A DNA stretch of 64,000 bases, from NCBI GenBank assembly GCA_033762715.1, contig JANRLL010000017.1, positions 99,183 through 163,182 of the forward strand, read 5' to 3'. Below the pieces are notes generated by a model that saw nothing but the letters and a program-made list of their open reading frames with translations, was not told the DNA's origin and made no database searches. The position numbers and the translations under genes are program-made. Source of the DNA: JANRLL01 sp033762715 (GTDB lineage: Bacteria; Pseudomonadota; Alphaproteobacteria; Rickettsiales; SXRF01). Below, in pieces: positions 24,518 to 33,702 of the stretch (within the stretch, counting starts at the first letter, position 1; every line of letters starts with the position of its first letter).

Positions 24518-25123
24518 ATGAAAAAAACATGGTTGTTGATTGCTTGTTTCTCTTCGATCAGCGCATGCGCGCCGCAATCCTTGCCACCCGAAGTTTATGG
24601 CAGCCGCAGCGATCCTGAAACCTTGCTTGATACCTCTTCGGAAGTGGTGACTATGGATCTGCGCAGCCGAAATTCCTTGTCAAAATTGGCATCGATTGTG
24701 CGCTCCGATCAACCGAATCGTGCTGAGCTACATTGCAAAACATCCGATATTTTATGTGCGCAGGCAAAAGAAATTCTTACCAATCAGAATGTGCCTATTC
24801 GCACGGTTGGCAACGACAATAGTGTAACCTTGGTTTATGAGCGCGTAGTAGCGCGCGATTGCGACAGCCGCTATATCGATGCGCGCAGCAATCAACATAA
24901 TGTGAATCAACCATCCTTTGGCTGCTCGATGCGGGCAAACACGGTACAAATGGTATCAAATCGTCGCGTCTTTACCGATCCTGCGCTGACCGATCTGCAA
25001 GATGCAGAAAAAGGACGTCAGAATTATCAGCAATATTTGCTGCCCACCCCACCGGAAAATGACAAAAGCGCGTTGGAATCAATCCTCGGTACTGTTAGCA
25101 GTAGTAGTGGGTCATCACGATGA
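24518..25123 (+). CDS. cpaD: Tad pilus lipoprotein CpaD
   Basis: A short outer-membrane lipoprotein of the Tad complex. The 201 residues start MKKTWLLIACFSSISAC, whose last cysteine (17) is the probable lipid attachment site. The conserved CpaD features include cysteine-bearing segments (CKTSDILCAQA, DCDSRYID, FGCSMRANTVQMV). Identity rests on these, on length and on its place between cpaC and cpaE. Confidence 0.85.
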   Translation: MKKTWLLIACFSSISACAPQSLPPEVYGSRSDPETLLDTSSEVVTMDLRSRNSLSKLASIVRSDQPNRAELHCKTSDILCAQAKEILTNQNVPIRTVGNDNSVTLVYERVVARDCDSRYIDARSNQHNVNQPSFGCSMRANTVQMVSNRRVFTDPALTDLQDAEKGRQNYQQYLLPTPPENDKSALESILGTVSSSSGSSR

Positions 25124-25135
25124 TAGGCATTGGGT

Positions 25136-26368
25136 ATGAGTTTATTTAGTCCGCTACTAATTATTTGCCATGCTGAGGCTCGCCAACCGGCACTCGCTGA
25201 AATGGCGCAAGCCTTGGGCTATAGCGATGCGCATATTGTAACCGGCGGCTTCGCCGAAGCAGCCAAGGCTCTCACCGCGCGCAACTCTTCACCCGATTAT
25301 ATCATTATTGATATTGATAATAATGCAGAAGGTGTGTTGGCGGCGCTGGATATGTTTGCAACCCATTGCGAGCCGAATGTGCGAGTGGTGGTGCTTGGCG
25401 ATGTGAATGACGTAGGGTTTTACCGCGCGCTGAAACAGCGTGGTGTGGTTGAATATTTTACCCATCCGGCTGATCCCAAAGAAATTCGCGAAGTGTTGTT
25501 GCAAGTGATACCTTCTCATAACCATGTCTCTATGGGTGTGGCGCGCCAGGGCCGCGTTATTTCCTGCATGAGCGCCGCATCGGGCGATGGTTCGAGTACG
25601 ATTGCCATCAACTTAGCGTATAGCCTAGCGAATGATTATCACCAATCGACTGTGTTGGTGGATTTGGATTATCAATTTGGTTTGATCTCAAAAAGCTTGG
25701 ATCTTACCGCACCATTTGGCATCCGCGAATTATTCGACTATCCTGACCGCGGTGTTGACCATACCCTGATCAATAAAATGCTGGTGCAATATCACGACCG
25801 TTTAAGCATTATCGCAGCGCCCAATGACTTGAAATTACTGCCGGCTGTTCGTTTGGAGACCATCCGCGAATTGATCTCCTTTTTGCGTACGCAATTTGCC
25901 TTTGTGATCATTGACGTGCCGCACGTATGGATGGAATGGACGGCAGCATCGCTCACCTATTCGGATCATGTGTTGATGGTGGCGCAATTATGGTTGCGTT
26001 CGTTGACGCATTCGTCACGACTACTGTCTGCTTGGCAGCAAATTGGTATTGAGCGCGGCGATATTTCGCTGCTCATCAATCGTAGCGGCGCGAAATTCAA
26101 AGAAGCAATCACGGCGCAGGATTTTGAACGCATTTGCCGTCATAAAATCGATGCCTATGTTAATAACGACGTAAAGGCTATTACCTTTGCCGAAAACAAT
26201 GCCAAAACATTATTCGAAACCGATCAGGGCGTTTTGTTGCAACAACAGATTCGTGAATTGGCGAGAATGATGGTCGCGCGTTATCAGCCATCCTCCTTGA
26301 AGGAAACCGTATCTGCGGAATCGCAGAAAAAAGGCTTATTAGGCTTGTTGGAGAAAAATAAGAAATAA
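25136..26368 (+). CDS. cpaE: CpaE/TadZ pilus localisation ATPase-like protein
   Basis: CpaE/TadZ proteins position the Tad machine at the cell pole. The roughly 410 residues have an N-terminal receiver-like domain (about 1-125, IIIDIDNN in the phospho-acceptor strand) and a MinD/ParA-like domain. The deviant Walker A (about 145-155) reads SAASGDGSSTIAIN, without the signature lysine of KGG.GKS; loss of this lysine is known in TadZ proteins. Later motifs (VLVDLDYQFG, FVIIDVPHVW) are kept. ATG 25136 is preferred; TTG 25130 is also in frame. Confidence 0.92.
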   Translation: MSLFSPLLIICHAEARQPALAEMAQALGYSDAHIVTGGFAEAAKALTARNSSPDYIIIDIDNNAEGVLAALDMFATHCEPNVRVVVLGDVNDVGFYRALKQRGVVEYFTHPADPKEIREVLLQVIPSHNHVSMGVARQGRVISCMSAASGDGSSTIAINLAYSLANDYHQSTVLVDLDYQFGLISKSLDLTAPFGIRELFDYPDRGVDHTLINKMLVQYHDRLSIIAAPNDLKLLPAVRLETIRELISFLRTQFAFVIIDVPHVWMEWTAASLTYSDHVLMVAQLWLRSLTHSSRLLSAWQQIGIERGDISLLINRSGAKFKEAITAQDFERICRHKIDAYVNNDVKAITFAENNAKTLFETDQGVLLQQQIRELARMMVARYQPSSLKETVSAESQKKGLLGLLEKNKK

Positions 26369-26408
26369 AGCGTGCGTCTTTCCGCCGTAAGTAAGGATCG
26401 TGATAACT

Positions 26409-27869
26409 ATGTTTGGTAAAAAACCTACTCAAAATCAAACGTCTGGCAATGACCTTATTACGCAAACGCCGATGCGGCGCAGTGATGATGTGTCGACCTC
26501 GGCGCTGCAAAAATTATTTGCGCATACGGTAGGCTATCCAGACACAGCTCGTAGCGTAGAAGAGCCAATCGATATCCGCTTTACCGATGCCAGCTTGCAA
26601 ACCAGAGAATATGGTTCGGTCAAACAGCAGCTCACCGAAAAACTGTTAGAAAACATCGATTTTGCCAGCCTTGAGATGCTGCCGGAGCTGATTAAGAAGG
26701 ATCGGTTGAAAGAGGCGGCCAGTAAGATTCTTTATGATGAAATCAGCACGCCCTTTACCTCAGCGCAAATTGAGCTGCTTAAAAATCAGGTGGTCGACGA
26801 TTTGCTGGGCTTTGGCCCCATCGAAGTGCTGATGAGCGATCCGGAGATTTCCGATATTATGATTAATGGTCATAGTAAAATCTATATTGAAAAAGCCGGT
26901 AAAGTGCTGCGCACCGACGTGGTGTTTGGTAGCGAAAAACAATTGCTCAACGTCATCCAGAAAATTGTTGCCATTGTAGGGCGACGTATCGACGAGTCGA
27001 GCCCGATGGTGGATGCGCGCATGCCCGATGGCTCACGCTTTAACGCAATCATCCCACCGCTTGCGCTCAATGGCTGCTTGGTATCGATTCGTAAATTCAA
27101 AAAACATAAAATGCCGCTCAAAGAATATGTAACCATTGGCTCAATGAGCGAGGCGATGTATCAATTCTTATCGATTTGCGGGCATATCGGTCTGAATATC
27201 ATTATCTCGGGCGGTACGGGTTCGGGTAAAACCACCTTGCTTAACGCGATTTCCGGCTCGATTTCGCCGAAGGAACGTATTGTCACCATCGAAGATGCTG
27301 CCGAATTGCAGCTACAACAGCCGCACGTGCTGCGTATGGAAACCCGTCCGCCCAATATGGAAGGGGCAGGTGAGGTGACGCAACGCCAACTGTTGCGTAA
27401 CGCCCTGCGGATGCGCCCTGATCGCATTATTGTGGGTGAGATGCGTGGTGATGAGGTAATGGACGTATTATCGGCTATGAATACCGGTCATGATGGCTCG
27501 ATGGCGACTATCCACTCGAACTCACCCGCCGATGCGCTCAGCCGCTTGGAAAACTTAGTCAGCATGTCATCGGTCAATTTATCGACGGCATCGCTGCGCT
27601 CACAAATTGCCAGCGCCGTGCAGCTTATCGTTCAGATCGAGCGTCAGCGCGATGGTAAGCGCCGTATCACTCAGATCGATGAAATTATCGGCATGGAAGG
27701 CGCTAATATTAAGCTGCAAACGCTATTTGCTTTTGAAGCCGCCGGTATGGGCGAAGATGGATACCTAAAAGGTACCTTCCATAGCATGGGAATCAAACCA
27801 AAGTTCTTGCCGCGTGCGGCGTATTTTGAGCGAGATAAAGATTTGCTGGAAAGCATGAAAAAATCGTAA
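26409..27869 (+). CDS. cpaF: Tad pilus ATPase CpaF (TadA)
   Basis: A cytoplasmic hexameric ATPase driving Flp pilus assembly. The 486 residues have the CpaF N-domain and PIEVLMSDPEISDIMINGH (about 137-155), Walker A SGGTGSGKTT (about 270), the Asp box TIEDAAEL, Walker B IVGEMRGDE and the His box GHDGSMATIHSNSP. All motifs are intact. ATG 26409 is preferred over GTG 26400 because AAGGA at 26393 then has a workable spacing. Confidence 0.95.
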   Translation: MFGKKPTQNQTSGNDLITQTPMRRSDDVSTSALQKLFAHTVGYPDTARSVEEPIDIRFTDASLQTREYGSVKQQLTEKLLENIDFASLEMLPELIKKDRLKEAASKILYDEISTPFTSAQIELLKNQVVDDLLGFGPIEVLMSDPEISDIMINGHSKIYIEKAGKVLRTDVVFGSEKQLLNVIQKIVAIVGRRIDESSPMVDARMPDGSRFNAIIPPLALNGCLVSIRKFKKHKMPLKEYVTIGSMSEAMYQFLSICGHIGLNIIISGGTGSGKTTLLNAISGSISPKERIVTIEDAAELQLQQPHVLRMETRPPNMEGAGEVTQRQLLRNALRMRPDRIIVGEMRGDEVMDVLSAMNTGHDGSMATIHSNSPADALSRLENLVSMSSVNLSTASLRSQIASAVQLIVQIERQRDGKRRITQIDEIIGMEGANIKLQTLFAFEAAGMGEDGYLKGTFHSMGIKPKFLPRAAYFERDKDLLESMKKS

Positions 27870-27873
27870 GGAC

Positions 27874-28848
27874 ATGTCGCCTATCATTGTTGCTATATTG
27901 GTTGGGTTTGTGGTGTTTGCGATTATTATCGCTCTCATTCCTAAGCATATGCTCACCAATTCCAGCAGCGCGCATTTGCAGACGGCAGTGCGGCAGCTAC
28001 GCGATGAATCAAGCGTTGCTGCGGATTTAGAATATTTAGAATCGCGCTCGCTCATTCGCGATCATTTGCAAGATGCCGATCAGGTTACAAAAGCTTTTTT
28101 TACCATTCCAGGCACCCAGCATTTATTTCCTTATGTGGTGCGCGGTGGGCTTGAAAAGAAAGTAACCTATGTTGTATTTGGCTGTATCGCGGCATTGGGA
28201 ATCACCGTCTATTTTACCCATAATTTTGGCCCTGTATCGATCTTATTGGGTATCGCTGCGGCCATGGCCTTTGGCTTCTGGATCGTAAACCGCGCTATTC
28301 GCAAGCGTAAAGAGGCTATTCTAGAAGAATTGCCGGAAGCGCTTGAGATGATGGTACGTAGTGTGCGTGCGGGCTATCCGTTGAGCAGCATTATCCGTAT
28401 GATTTCTGAGAATATGCCGGCTCCTATTAACGAAGAATTTAAGCAAGTGGCCGATGAAATGGCACATGGCAGCTCGATTATTGATGCGCTTCGGCGCATG
28501 GCTAGGCGTGTGGATGAACCGGATGTGGGATTTTTCTCAGTGGTATTGACCGTACAACAAGAAGTGGGTGGCAATTTAGCAGAGGTGCTATCGAACCTGG
28601 CGAATCTGATTCGTAGGCGTAAGGCGCTGCGGCTTAAGGTGCTCGCGATTACGGCCGAAGGCAGAACCACCATGTGGGTGCTTGCTTCGCTACCTATTAT
28701 TGTGGTGTTGGCGCTGAATCATATGTCGCCTAGCCATGTGGAGTCATTTTTTCTTACCACCGATGGCAAGAAGCTATTTGGTCTCGGGGTAGGCATTTAT
28801 CTTTTTGGCATCTTCTTGGTGCGCAAAATGGTGCATATTAGGATGTAA
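27874..28848 (+). CDS. tadB: Tad pilus inner-membrane platform protein TadB
   Basis: A platform protein of the GspF/TadB class. The 324 residues have an N-terminal membrane segment (2-22), a pair near 95-140, the T2SSF cytoplasmic domain (LPEALEMMVRSVRAGYPL, about 153-170; QQEVGGNLAEVLSNLA) and two C-terminal membrane segments. It starts four bases after cpaF and ends three bases before tadC. Confidence 0.92.
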   Translation: MSPIIVAILVGFVVFAIIIALIPKHMLTNSSSAHLQTAVRQLRDESSVAADLEYLESRSLIRDHLQDADQVTKAFFTIPGTQHLFPYVVRGGLEKKVTYVVFGCIAALGITVYFTHNFGPVSILLGIAAAMAFGFWIVNRAIRKRKEAILEELPEALEMMVRSVRAGYPLSSIIRMISENMPAPINEEFKQVADEMAHGSSIIDALRRMARRVDEPDVGFFSVVLTVQQEVGGNLAEVLSNLANLIRRRKALRLKVLAITAEGRTTMWVLASLPIIVVLALNHMSPSHVESFFLTTDGKKLFGLGVGIYLFGIFLVRKMVHIRM

Positions 28849-28851
28849 GAG

Positions 28852-29805
28852 ATGGATTTAAACCAAGATTACCTAACGTATGCTTTGGGCGTTGTTATCA
28901 TCTTCACCATATATATGGCGGTGGCACATGCTTTCAAGCGCGATCATCTTAAGGCGCGCATTAAAGCTACGACCGCTGTTGAAGATTTAGAGGAAAAAAC
29001 ATATTCCCAATTCTTTGTCTTTTGCCAAGGAGCTTTGTCGCTTTTCAATATCCTGCCTAAAGATAACAAAACCTATGTCAACCAACTATCTCAAGCTGGG
29101 CTTACGTCGCCGAACGCCATTATCTATTTCCTGTTCTTTAAGCGTTTAGTGCAGCCCATCTGCTTCCTGATAGGCATCTACTTTATGTTCAAGCCAATCT
29201 TTGATGATATGGGCGGCTGGGATGCGATCGGCGTTTTGCTCATTGCCATTATATTCTCTATCACCGGTGTATCGGGCAGCAGTTTATTTATTGATTATCA
29301 ACGCCGGAAATATCACGAAACCTTGTCGCGCAGTACGCCTGAGGCGATGGACCTGATGCTGATCTGTATTGAATCAGGCCTAGGTTTAGATGCGGCCCTG
29401 ACGCGCGTGTGCCAGGAAATGCGCTTTACCCATCCGGCATTGGTACAAGAGTTAGACCGTACGCGTATTGAGCTCAACGTGATGAGCGATCGGGTGTTAG
29501 CGTTACAAAATTTGGCGGACCGCACTGGCGTACCCGGTATTAAATCCATGGTAGCCGCGTTGGTACAGGCTGAAAAATTTGGCACCAGCTTGGCTGATAC
29601 GCTCAGGGTATTGACTGAAGATCAGCGCGATATCCGTATGTTTTCACTGGAACAGAAGGCAGCCCGTATTCCGGTGTTGATAACCTTGCCATTAGTGCTG
29701 TGTATTTTGCCATCGCTCTTTATCGTCATCATTGGACCGGCGGCGCTTAGTGTCTCGCAAAAAGGTGGCATTGCGGTGATATTGGGCGGCACACCCAACC
29801 GATAA
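28852..29805 (+). CDS. tadC: Tad pilus inner-membrane platform protein TadC
   Basis: The second GspF-type platform protein. The 317 residues have membrane segments near 7-25, 90-145 and 270-305, and the T2SSF domain with PEAMDLMLICIESGLGLDAA (about 163-182) and QAEKFGTSLADTLRVL. It ends the Tad run; uvrB follows after nine bases. No tadD, tadE, tadF or tadG is present downstream. Confidence 0.92.
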   Translation: MDLNQDYLTYALGVVIIFTIYMAVAHAFKRDHLKARIKATTAVEDLEEKTYSQFFVFCQGALSLFNILPKDNKTYVNQLSQAGLTSPNAIIYFLFFKRLVQPICFLIGIYFMFKPIFDDMGGWDAIGVLLIAIIFSITGVSGSSLFIDYQRRKYHETLSRSTPEAMDLMLICIESGLGLDAALTRVCQEMRFTHPALVQELDRTRIELNVMSDRVLALQNLADRTGVPGIKSMVAALVQAEKFGTSLADTLRVLTEDQRDIRMFSLEQKAARIPVLITLPLVLCILPSLFIVIIGPAALSVSQKGGIAVILGGTPNR

Positions 29806-29814
29806 TGTACGCAC

Positions 29815-31809
29815 ATGTTGTTTAACCTCTTATCCGATTTCGAGCCAGCGGGCGATCAGCCCCAGGCAATTGCAGGCTTACTTGACGGCATTGCACGCCA
29901 GGAGCGCGACCAGGTGCTGCTTGGGGTAACCGGTTCAGGCAAGACCTTCACCATGGCGCATGTGATTGCAAACACCAAACGGCCTGCATTGATCATGGCG
30001 CATAATAAAACCCTGGCTGCCCAGCTTTACTCGGAAATGAAGTCATTTTTCCCTGACAATGCGGTCGAATATTTCGTGTCTTATTATGATTATTACCAAC
30101 CCGAAGCCTATGTGCCTAGAAGCGATACCTATATCGAAAAAGATTCGTCGGTGAATGAGCAGATTGACCGCATGCGCCACTCGGCCACGCGCTCGCTGCT
30201 GACACGTCCGGATTGCATCGTGGTGGCGTCGGTTTCCTGCATTTACGGTATCGGTTCGGTCGAAAGCTATTCGCAGATGATCATCAAGCTTGCCGCAGGT
30301 GACAGCTGGCCGCAGCGTGAATTTATCGCGCGTTTGGTGGAGCTGCAATATCGGCGCAACGATATTGATTTTGCACGCGGGTCGTTTCGCGTGCGGGGTG
30401 ACACGGTGGATATATTTCCCTCGCACTATGATGATGCTGCGTGGCGCATTGCATTTTTCGGCGATGAGATAGAATCGATCAGCGAATTCGATCCGCTAAC
30501 AGGTGAGCGCAAAGCCAAACTCAACTACGTTGAGATCTATGCTAATAGTCACTATGTGACCACTAAGCCGACCTTGGAGCGCTCCATCAAGCAGATCAAG
30601 GCCGATCTGAAAATACGCTTAGAGGAGCTCTATGCGGCTAACCGCGTGTTGGAAGCGCAGCGACTGGAGCAGCGCACCACCTATGATTTGGAAATGCTGA
30701 CGGAAACCGGCATGTGCAAAGGCATCGAAAACTATTCGCGCTATTTGGCCGGTACGGCGCCTGGCGAGCCACCACCCACCTTGTTTCAATATCTGCCGAA
30801 AGATGCGTTGCTCTTCATTGATGAAAGCCATGTCACGGTACCGCAGATTGGCGGTATGTTTAACGGCGACTTTGCGCGTAAATCGGTGCTAGTCGAATAT
30901 GGATTCCGCCTGCCGTCCTGCTTGGATAACCGCCCGCTCAAATTCGCCGAATGGGACCATATGCGCCCGCAAACGGTGTTTGTATCGGCTACACCTTCGA
31001 AATGGGAACTAGAGCGCACGCAAGGCGTCTTCATCGAGCAGGTGATTCGCCCCACCGGCCTGATCGACCCACCGTGTGAGATCAAGCCTGTCGCCAGCCA
31101 AGTGGATGATTTGCTCGCTGAATGCCATGATCGCATTAAGCGAAAACAGCGTGTGCTGGTCACCACGCTCACTAAGCGCATGGCCGAAGAGCTCACCGAA
31201 TATATGAATGAAGCCGGCATTTCCGTGCAGTATCTGCATTCGGATATTGAAACATTAGAGCGTATTGAAATCATCCGTGATTTGCGGATAGGGAAATTCG
31301 ATGTGCTGATTGGTGTGAATTTGCTGCGCGAAGGCCTAGATATTCCGGAATGCGGGTTGGTGGCGATACTAGATGCCGACAAAGAAGGGTTCCTGCGCTC
31401 AGCGACCTCGCTGATTCAAACCATTGGCCGGGCAGCGCGCAATGTCGACAGCAAAGTGATTCTCTATGCGGACCGCATCACCAACTCGATGCGCATCGCA
31501 CTCGATGAAACAGAGCGCCGCCGCACCAAACAGGAAGCCTATAATAAAGAGCATGGCATCACACCTGCGAGCGTGAAAAAGAAAATCGGCGAGATTATTG
31601 AATCGGTCTATGAACACGATCATTATACTGTCGATACCAAGCGCAAAAAATACGATGTGGGCAACATCACAGATAAAGATAAGCTCATCGATGCGCTGCG
31701 CAAAAAAATGTTAGAAGCTGCTGCTGACCTGGAGTTTGAAGAGGCCGCCCGCATTCGCGATGATATTACGGAACTGGAAGAATCGGGAAAACCGAAGAAG
31801 AAGCGCTAA
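29815..31809 (+). CDS. uvrB: UvrABC excision nuclease subunit B
   Basis: The damage-verifying helicase of nucleotide excision repair. The 664 residues have Walker A GVTGSGKT (about 37-44), the beta-hairpin region with YYDYYQPEAYVP (about 90), FIDESH (Walker B), the helicase motif GVNLLREGLDIPE, IQTIGRAARN and the C-terminal UVR coiled-coil (LEAAADLEFEEAARIRDDI). Complete and typical. It converges on rnd with one base between stops. Confidence 0.98.
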   Translation: MLFNLLSDFEPAGDQPQAIAGLLDGIARQERDQVLLGVTGSGKTFTMAHVIANTKRPALIMAHNKTLAAQLYSEMKSFFPDNAVEYFVSYYDYYQPEAYVPRSDTYIEKDSSVNEQIDRMRHSATRSLLTRPDCIVVASVSCIYGIGSVESYSQMIIKLAAGDSWPQREFIARLVELQYRRNDIDFARGSFRVRGDTVDIFPSHYDDAAWRIAFFGDEIESISEFDPLTGERKAKLNYVEIYANSHYVTTKPTLERSIKQIKADLKIRLEELYAANRVLEAQRLEQRTTYDLEMLTETGMCKGIENYSRYLAGTAPGEPPPTLFQYLPKDALLFIDESHVTVPQIGGMFNGDFARKSVLVEYGFRLPSCLDNRPLKFAEWDHMRPQTVFVSATPSKWELERTQGVFIEQVIRPTGLIDPPCEIKPVASQVDDLLAECHDRIKRKQRVLVTTLTKRMAEELTEYMNEAGISVQYLHSDIETLERIEIIRDLRIGKFDVLIGVNLLREGLDIPECGLVAILDADKEGFLRSATSLIQTIGRAARNVDSKVILYADRITNSMRIALDETERRRTKQEAYNKEHGITPASVKKKIGEIIESVYEHDHYTVDTKRKKYDVGNITDKDKLIDALRKKMLEAAADLEFEEAARIRDDITELEESGKPKKKR

Positions 31810-31810
31810 G

Positions 31811-32959
31811 CTATTCTAGCTCTTCAAACACGACTTGCTTGTTTTTCGGATTGAGCGAAATTTTGAGTTTGCCCTCAATGAGCGCCTGCGCTTTTTTGCC
31901 GAAAATGTCATAGCGCCAGCCTTGCAGCACCGGCGTTTCCTGACCCAGCGCGATCGCTTCCAAATCATCTTTACTGGCGATAATAGGAGCTGCGATATTA
32001 TGCATATCGGCTTTTACTTTAAGCAACAGCTGCAGCATCGCCACTACCGCCGTGATATTTTGCGGCGGCTTTTTGGCCTTAGGCAATTGTGGCCATTCGG
32101 TATTGGGCAGCTCTAGCGCCGTATTTACGGCCGCGAGCACCGCATCAAGCTTATGCTTCGGCAGATGTTTGTCGACACTGCGCAGGCGTAGAATATCGCT
32201 TTCTTTGCGTGGTGCCGTATGGGCCAGCTCGATCAGCAGATCATCTTTGATGATGCGTCCGCGCGGCACATTTTTTTCACGCGCTTCAATCTCACGCCAT
32301 TTGGCAAGCTCGCGCAAGATCGCCACATTCTTAGGGCGCATATTGCCATATTTCAGCCGTTTCCAGGCATTATCGGGATCGGGCCGGTATAGGGCAGGAT
32401 TAGAGAGGAAATCATGTTCCTTCTTCAGCCACGACATGCGGCCGGTTTCGGTAATTTTCTGATGCAGCTCTTTATAAATCACGCGCAGATGCGTCACATC
32501 CGATAGCGCATATTGCAGCTGTTTTTCGGTGAGTGGGCGCGCGGCCCAATCGGTGAAGCGTGAGCTTTTGTCAATCTCGGCGCCGACGATTTTATTGACC
32601 AGCGATTCATAACCCACCGACTCGCCGAAGCCCGATACGGCGGCTGCGACTTGCGTGTCGAAAATAGGGGTAGGGATATGGCCCGAGAGCAGGAAGAAAA
32701 TCTCGATATCCTGACGGGCAGCATGAAATACTTTTACGATCTGCGGGTTTTGCATCAGCGTGAAGACCGGTGCCAAATCGATGCCTTCGGCGAGCGGGTC
32801 GATAATGGCAGCATGATCATCATTGGCCATTTGCAGCAAACATAATTTAGGAAAATAGGTTTTGTCGCGAATAAACTCGGTGTCGACCGTGATATAGTCG
32901 CCGCTGCTTACTTGATCGCAAAAGGTGATAAGGGCATCTTGGGTAGTGATGATCTGCAT
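31811..32959 (-). CDS. rnd: Ribonuclease D
   Basis: A 3'-5' exoribonuclease that trims tRNA and other RNAs. The 382 residues have the DEDDy motifs VDTEFIRDKTY (about 22), VFHAARQDIEIF (about 76) and YALSDVTHL (about 150). An HRDC domain follows (REIEAREKNVPRGRIIKDD, about 215-234). Length is normal for the alphaproteobacterial form. No Shine-Dalgarno is evident before the ATG. Confidence 0.96.
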   Translation of the reverse strand: MQIITTQDALITFCDQVSSGDYITVDTEFIRDKTYFPKLCLLQMANDDHAAIIDPLAEGIDLAPVFTLMQNPQIVKVFHAARQDIEIFFLLSGHIPTPIFDTQVAAAVSGFGESVGYESLVNKIVGAEIDKSSRFTDWAARPLTEKQLQYALSDVTHLRVIYKELHQKITETGRMSWLKKEHDFLSNPALYRPDPDNAWKRLKYGNMRPKNVAILRELAKWREIEAREKNVPRGRIIKDDLLIELAHTAPRKESDILRLRSVDKHLPKHKLDAVLAAVNTALELPNTEWPQLPKAKKPPQNITAVVAMLQLLLKVKADMHNIAAPIIASKDDLEAIALGQETPVLQGWRYDIFGKKAQALIEGKLKISLNPKNKQVVFEELE

Positions 32960-33014
32960 GCTGGGGTTATAGCGGCGCAGCCTAGTAAAATCCAGCCTAT
33001 TTAGGCAAAAATCC

Positions 33015-33659
33015 CTAACGTACGGCTTGGCCTTGTAAAATATCAGTCAAACCTATGCTATTTAATAGTTTTTTGACAAAACTTTCCTCCGGTGGGCGAA
33101 TCGGCGCCACAGAAGCAGCAACCCCTGATAAACCAGCCATTTGGCGCAGCTCATTCAGATAATCCACACGGCCTTCGCTGCCTTGCACCCAAATCACATT
33201 ATAGCCGTGTTTTTTAGCCAACTCATAATTATTGATATTATCATCAACCAACACCACTTCCTCCGGCTTAACCGTAGGATCGCCAAACGCATCGATGGCA
33301 CGTTGGATATGGTTATTCTTACCATCTTTCGCACGGTCTGCCGGCGAAGGATAGAAACTGACGATTTTAATCTGAGCAAGCTCCTGCGGCGATAAACCGA
33401 TTTGTTGTAGCACGTATGGAATAGAGGCGAGGTCTTCCGAAAAAGAGGTGATCGCCACATGCGTACCCGAGGCTAGTAAGCCTTTAATGGTAGACTGCAA
33501 TGCTAAGCGGTTTTTGATGCCGCCCAATCCTTCAACACAGGCTGGCAGCTTTTCCATATCGACTGTGCCGGTAGGAACGCCTGCTTTCCTAAGTGCGTAA
33601 TGCAGGTCACCATTCAAAATGGTGTCATCCATGTCAAAGCATGCCAATTTTATTGCCAT
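33015..33659 (-). CDS. HAD-superfamily phosphatase-like protein
   Basis: A 214-residue protein with HAD motif I FDMDDTI (about 8-14), motif II ITSFSED (about 71) and motif IV VLVDDNINN (about 137). The nucleophile and acid/base aspartates are present, so it is probably an active phosphatase. The substrate is unknown. It lies 43 bases downstream of the 531-residue unknown gene on the same strand and may share its transcript. Confidence 0.8.
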   Translation of the reverse strand: MAIKLACFDMDDTILNGDLHYALRKAGVPTGTVDMEKLPACVEGLGGIKNRLALQSTIKGLLASGTHVAITSFSEDLASIPYVLQQIGLSPQELAQIKIVSFYPSPADRAKDGKNNHIQRAIDAFGDPTVKPEEVVLVDDNINNYELAKKHGYNVIWVQGSEGRVDYLNELRQMAGLSGVAASVAPIRPPEESFVKKLLNSIGLTDILQGQAVR

Positions 33660-33702
33660 AGCTAGATACTATCGCGGTGATTGGAGAGGAATGGGGCGAT
33701 GC

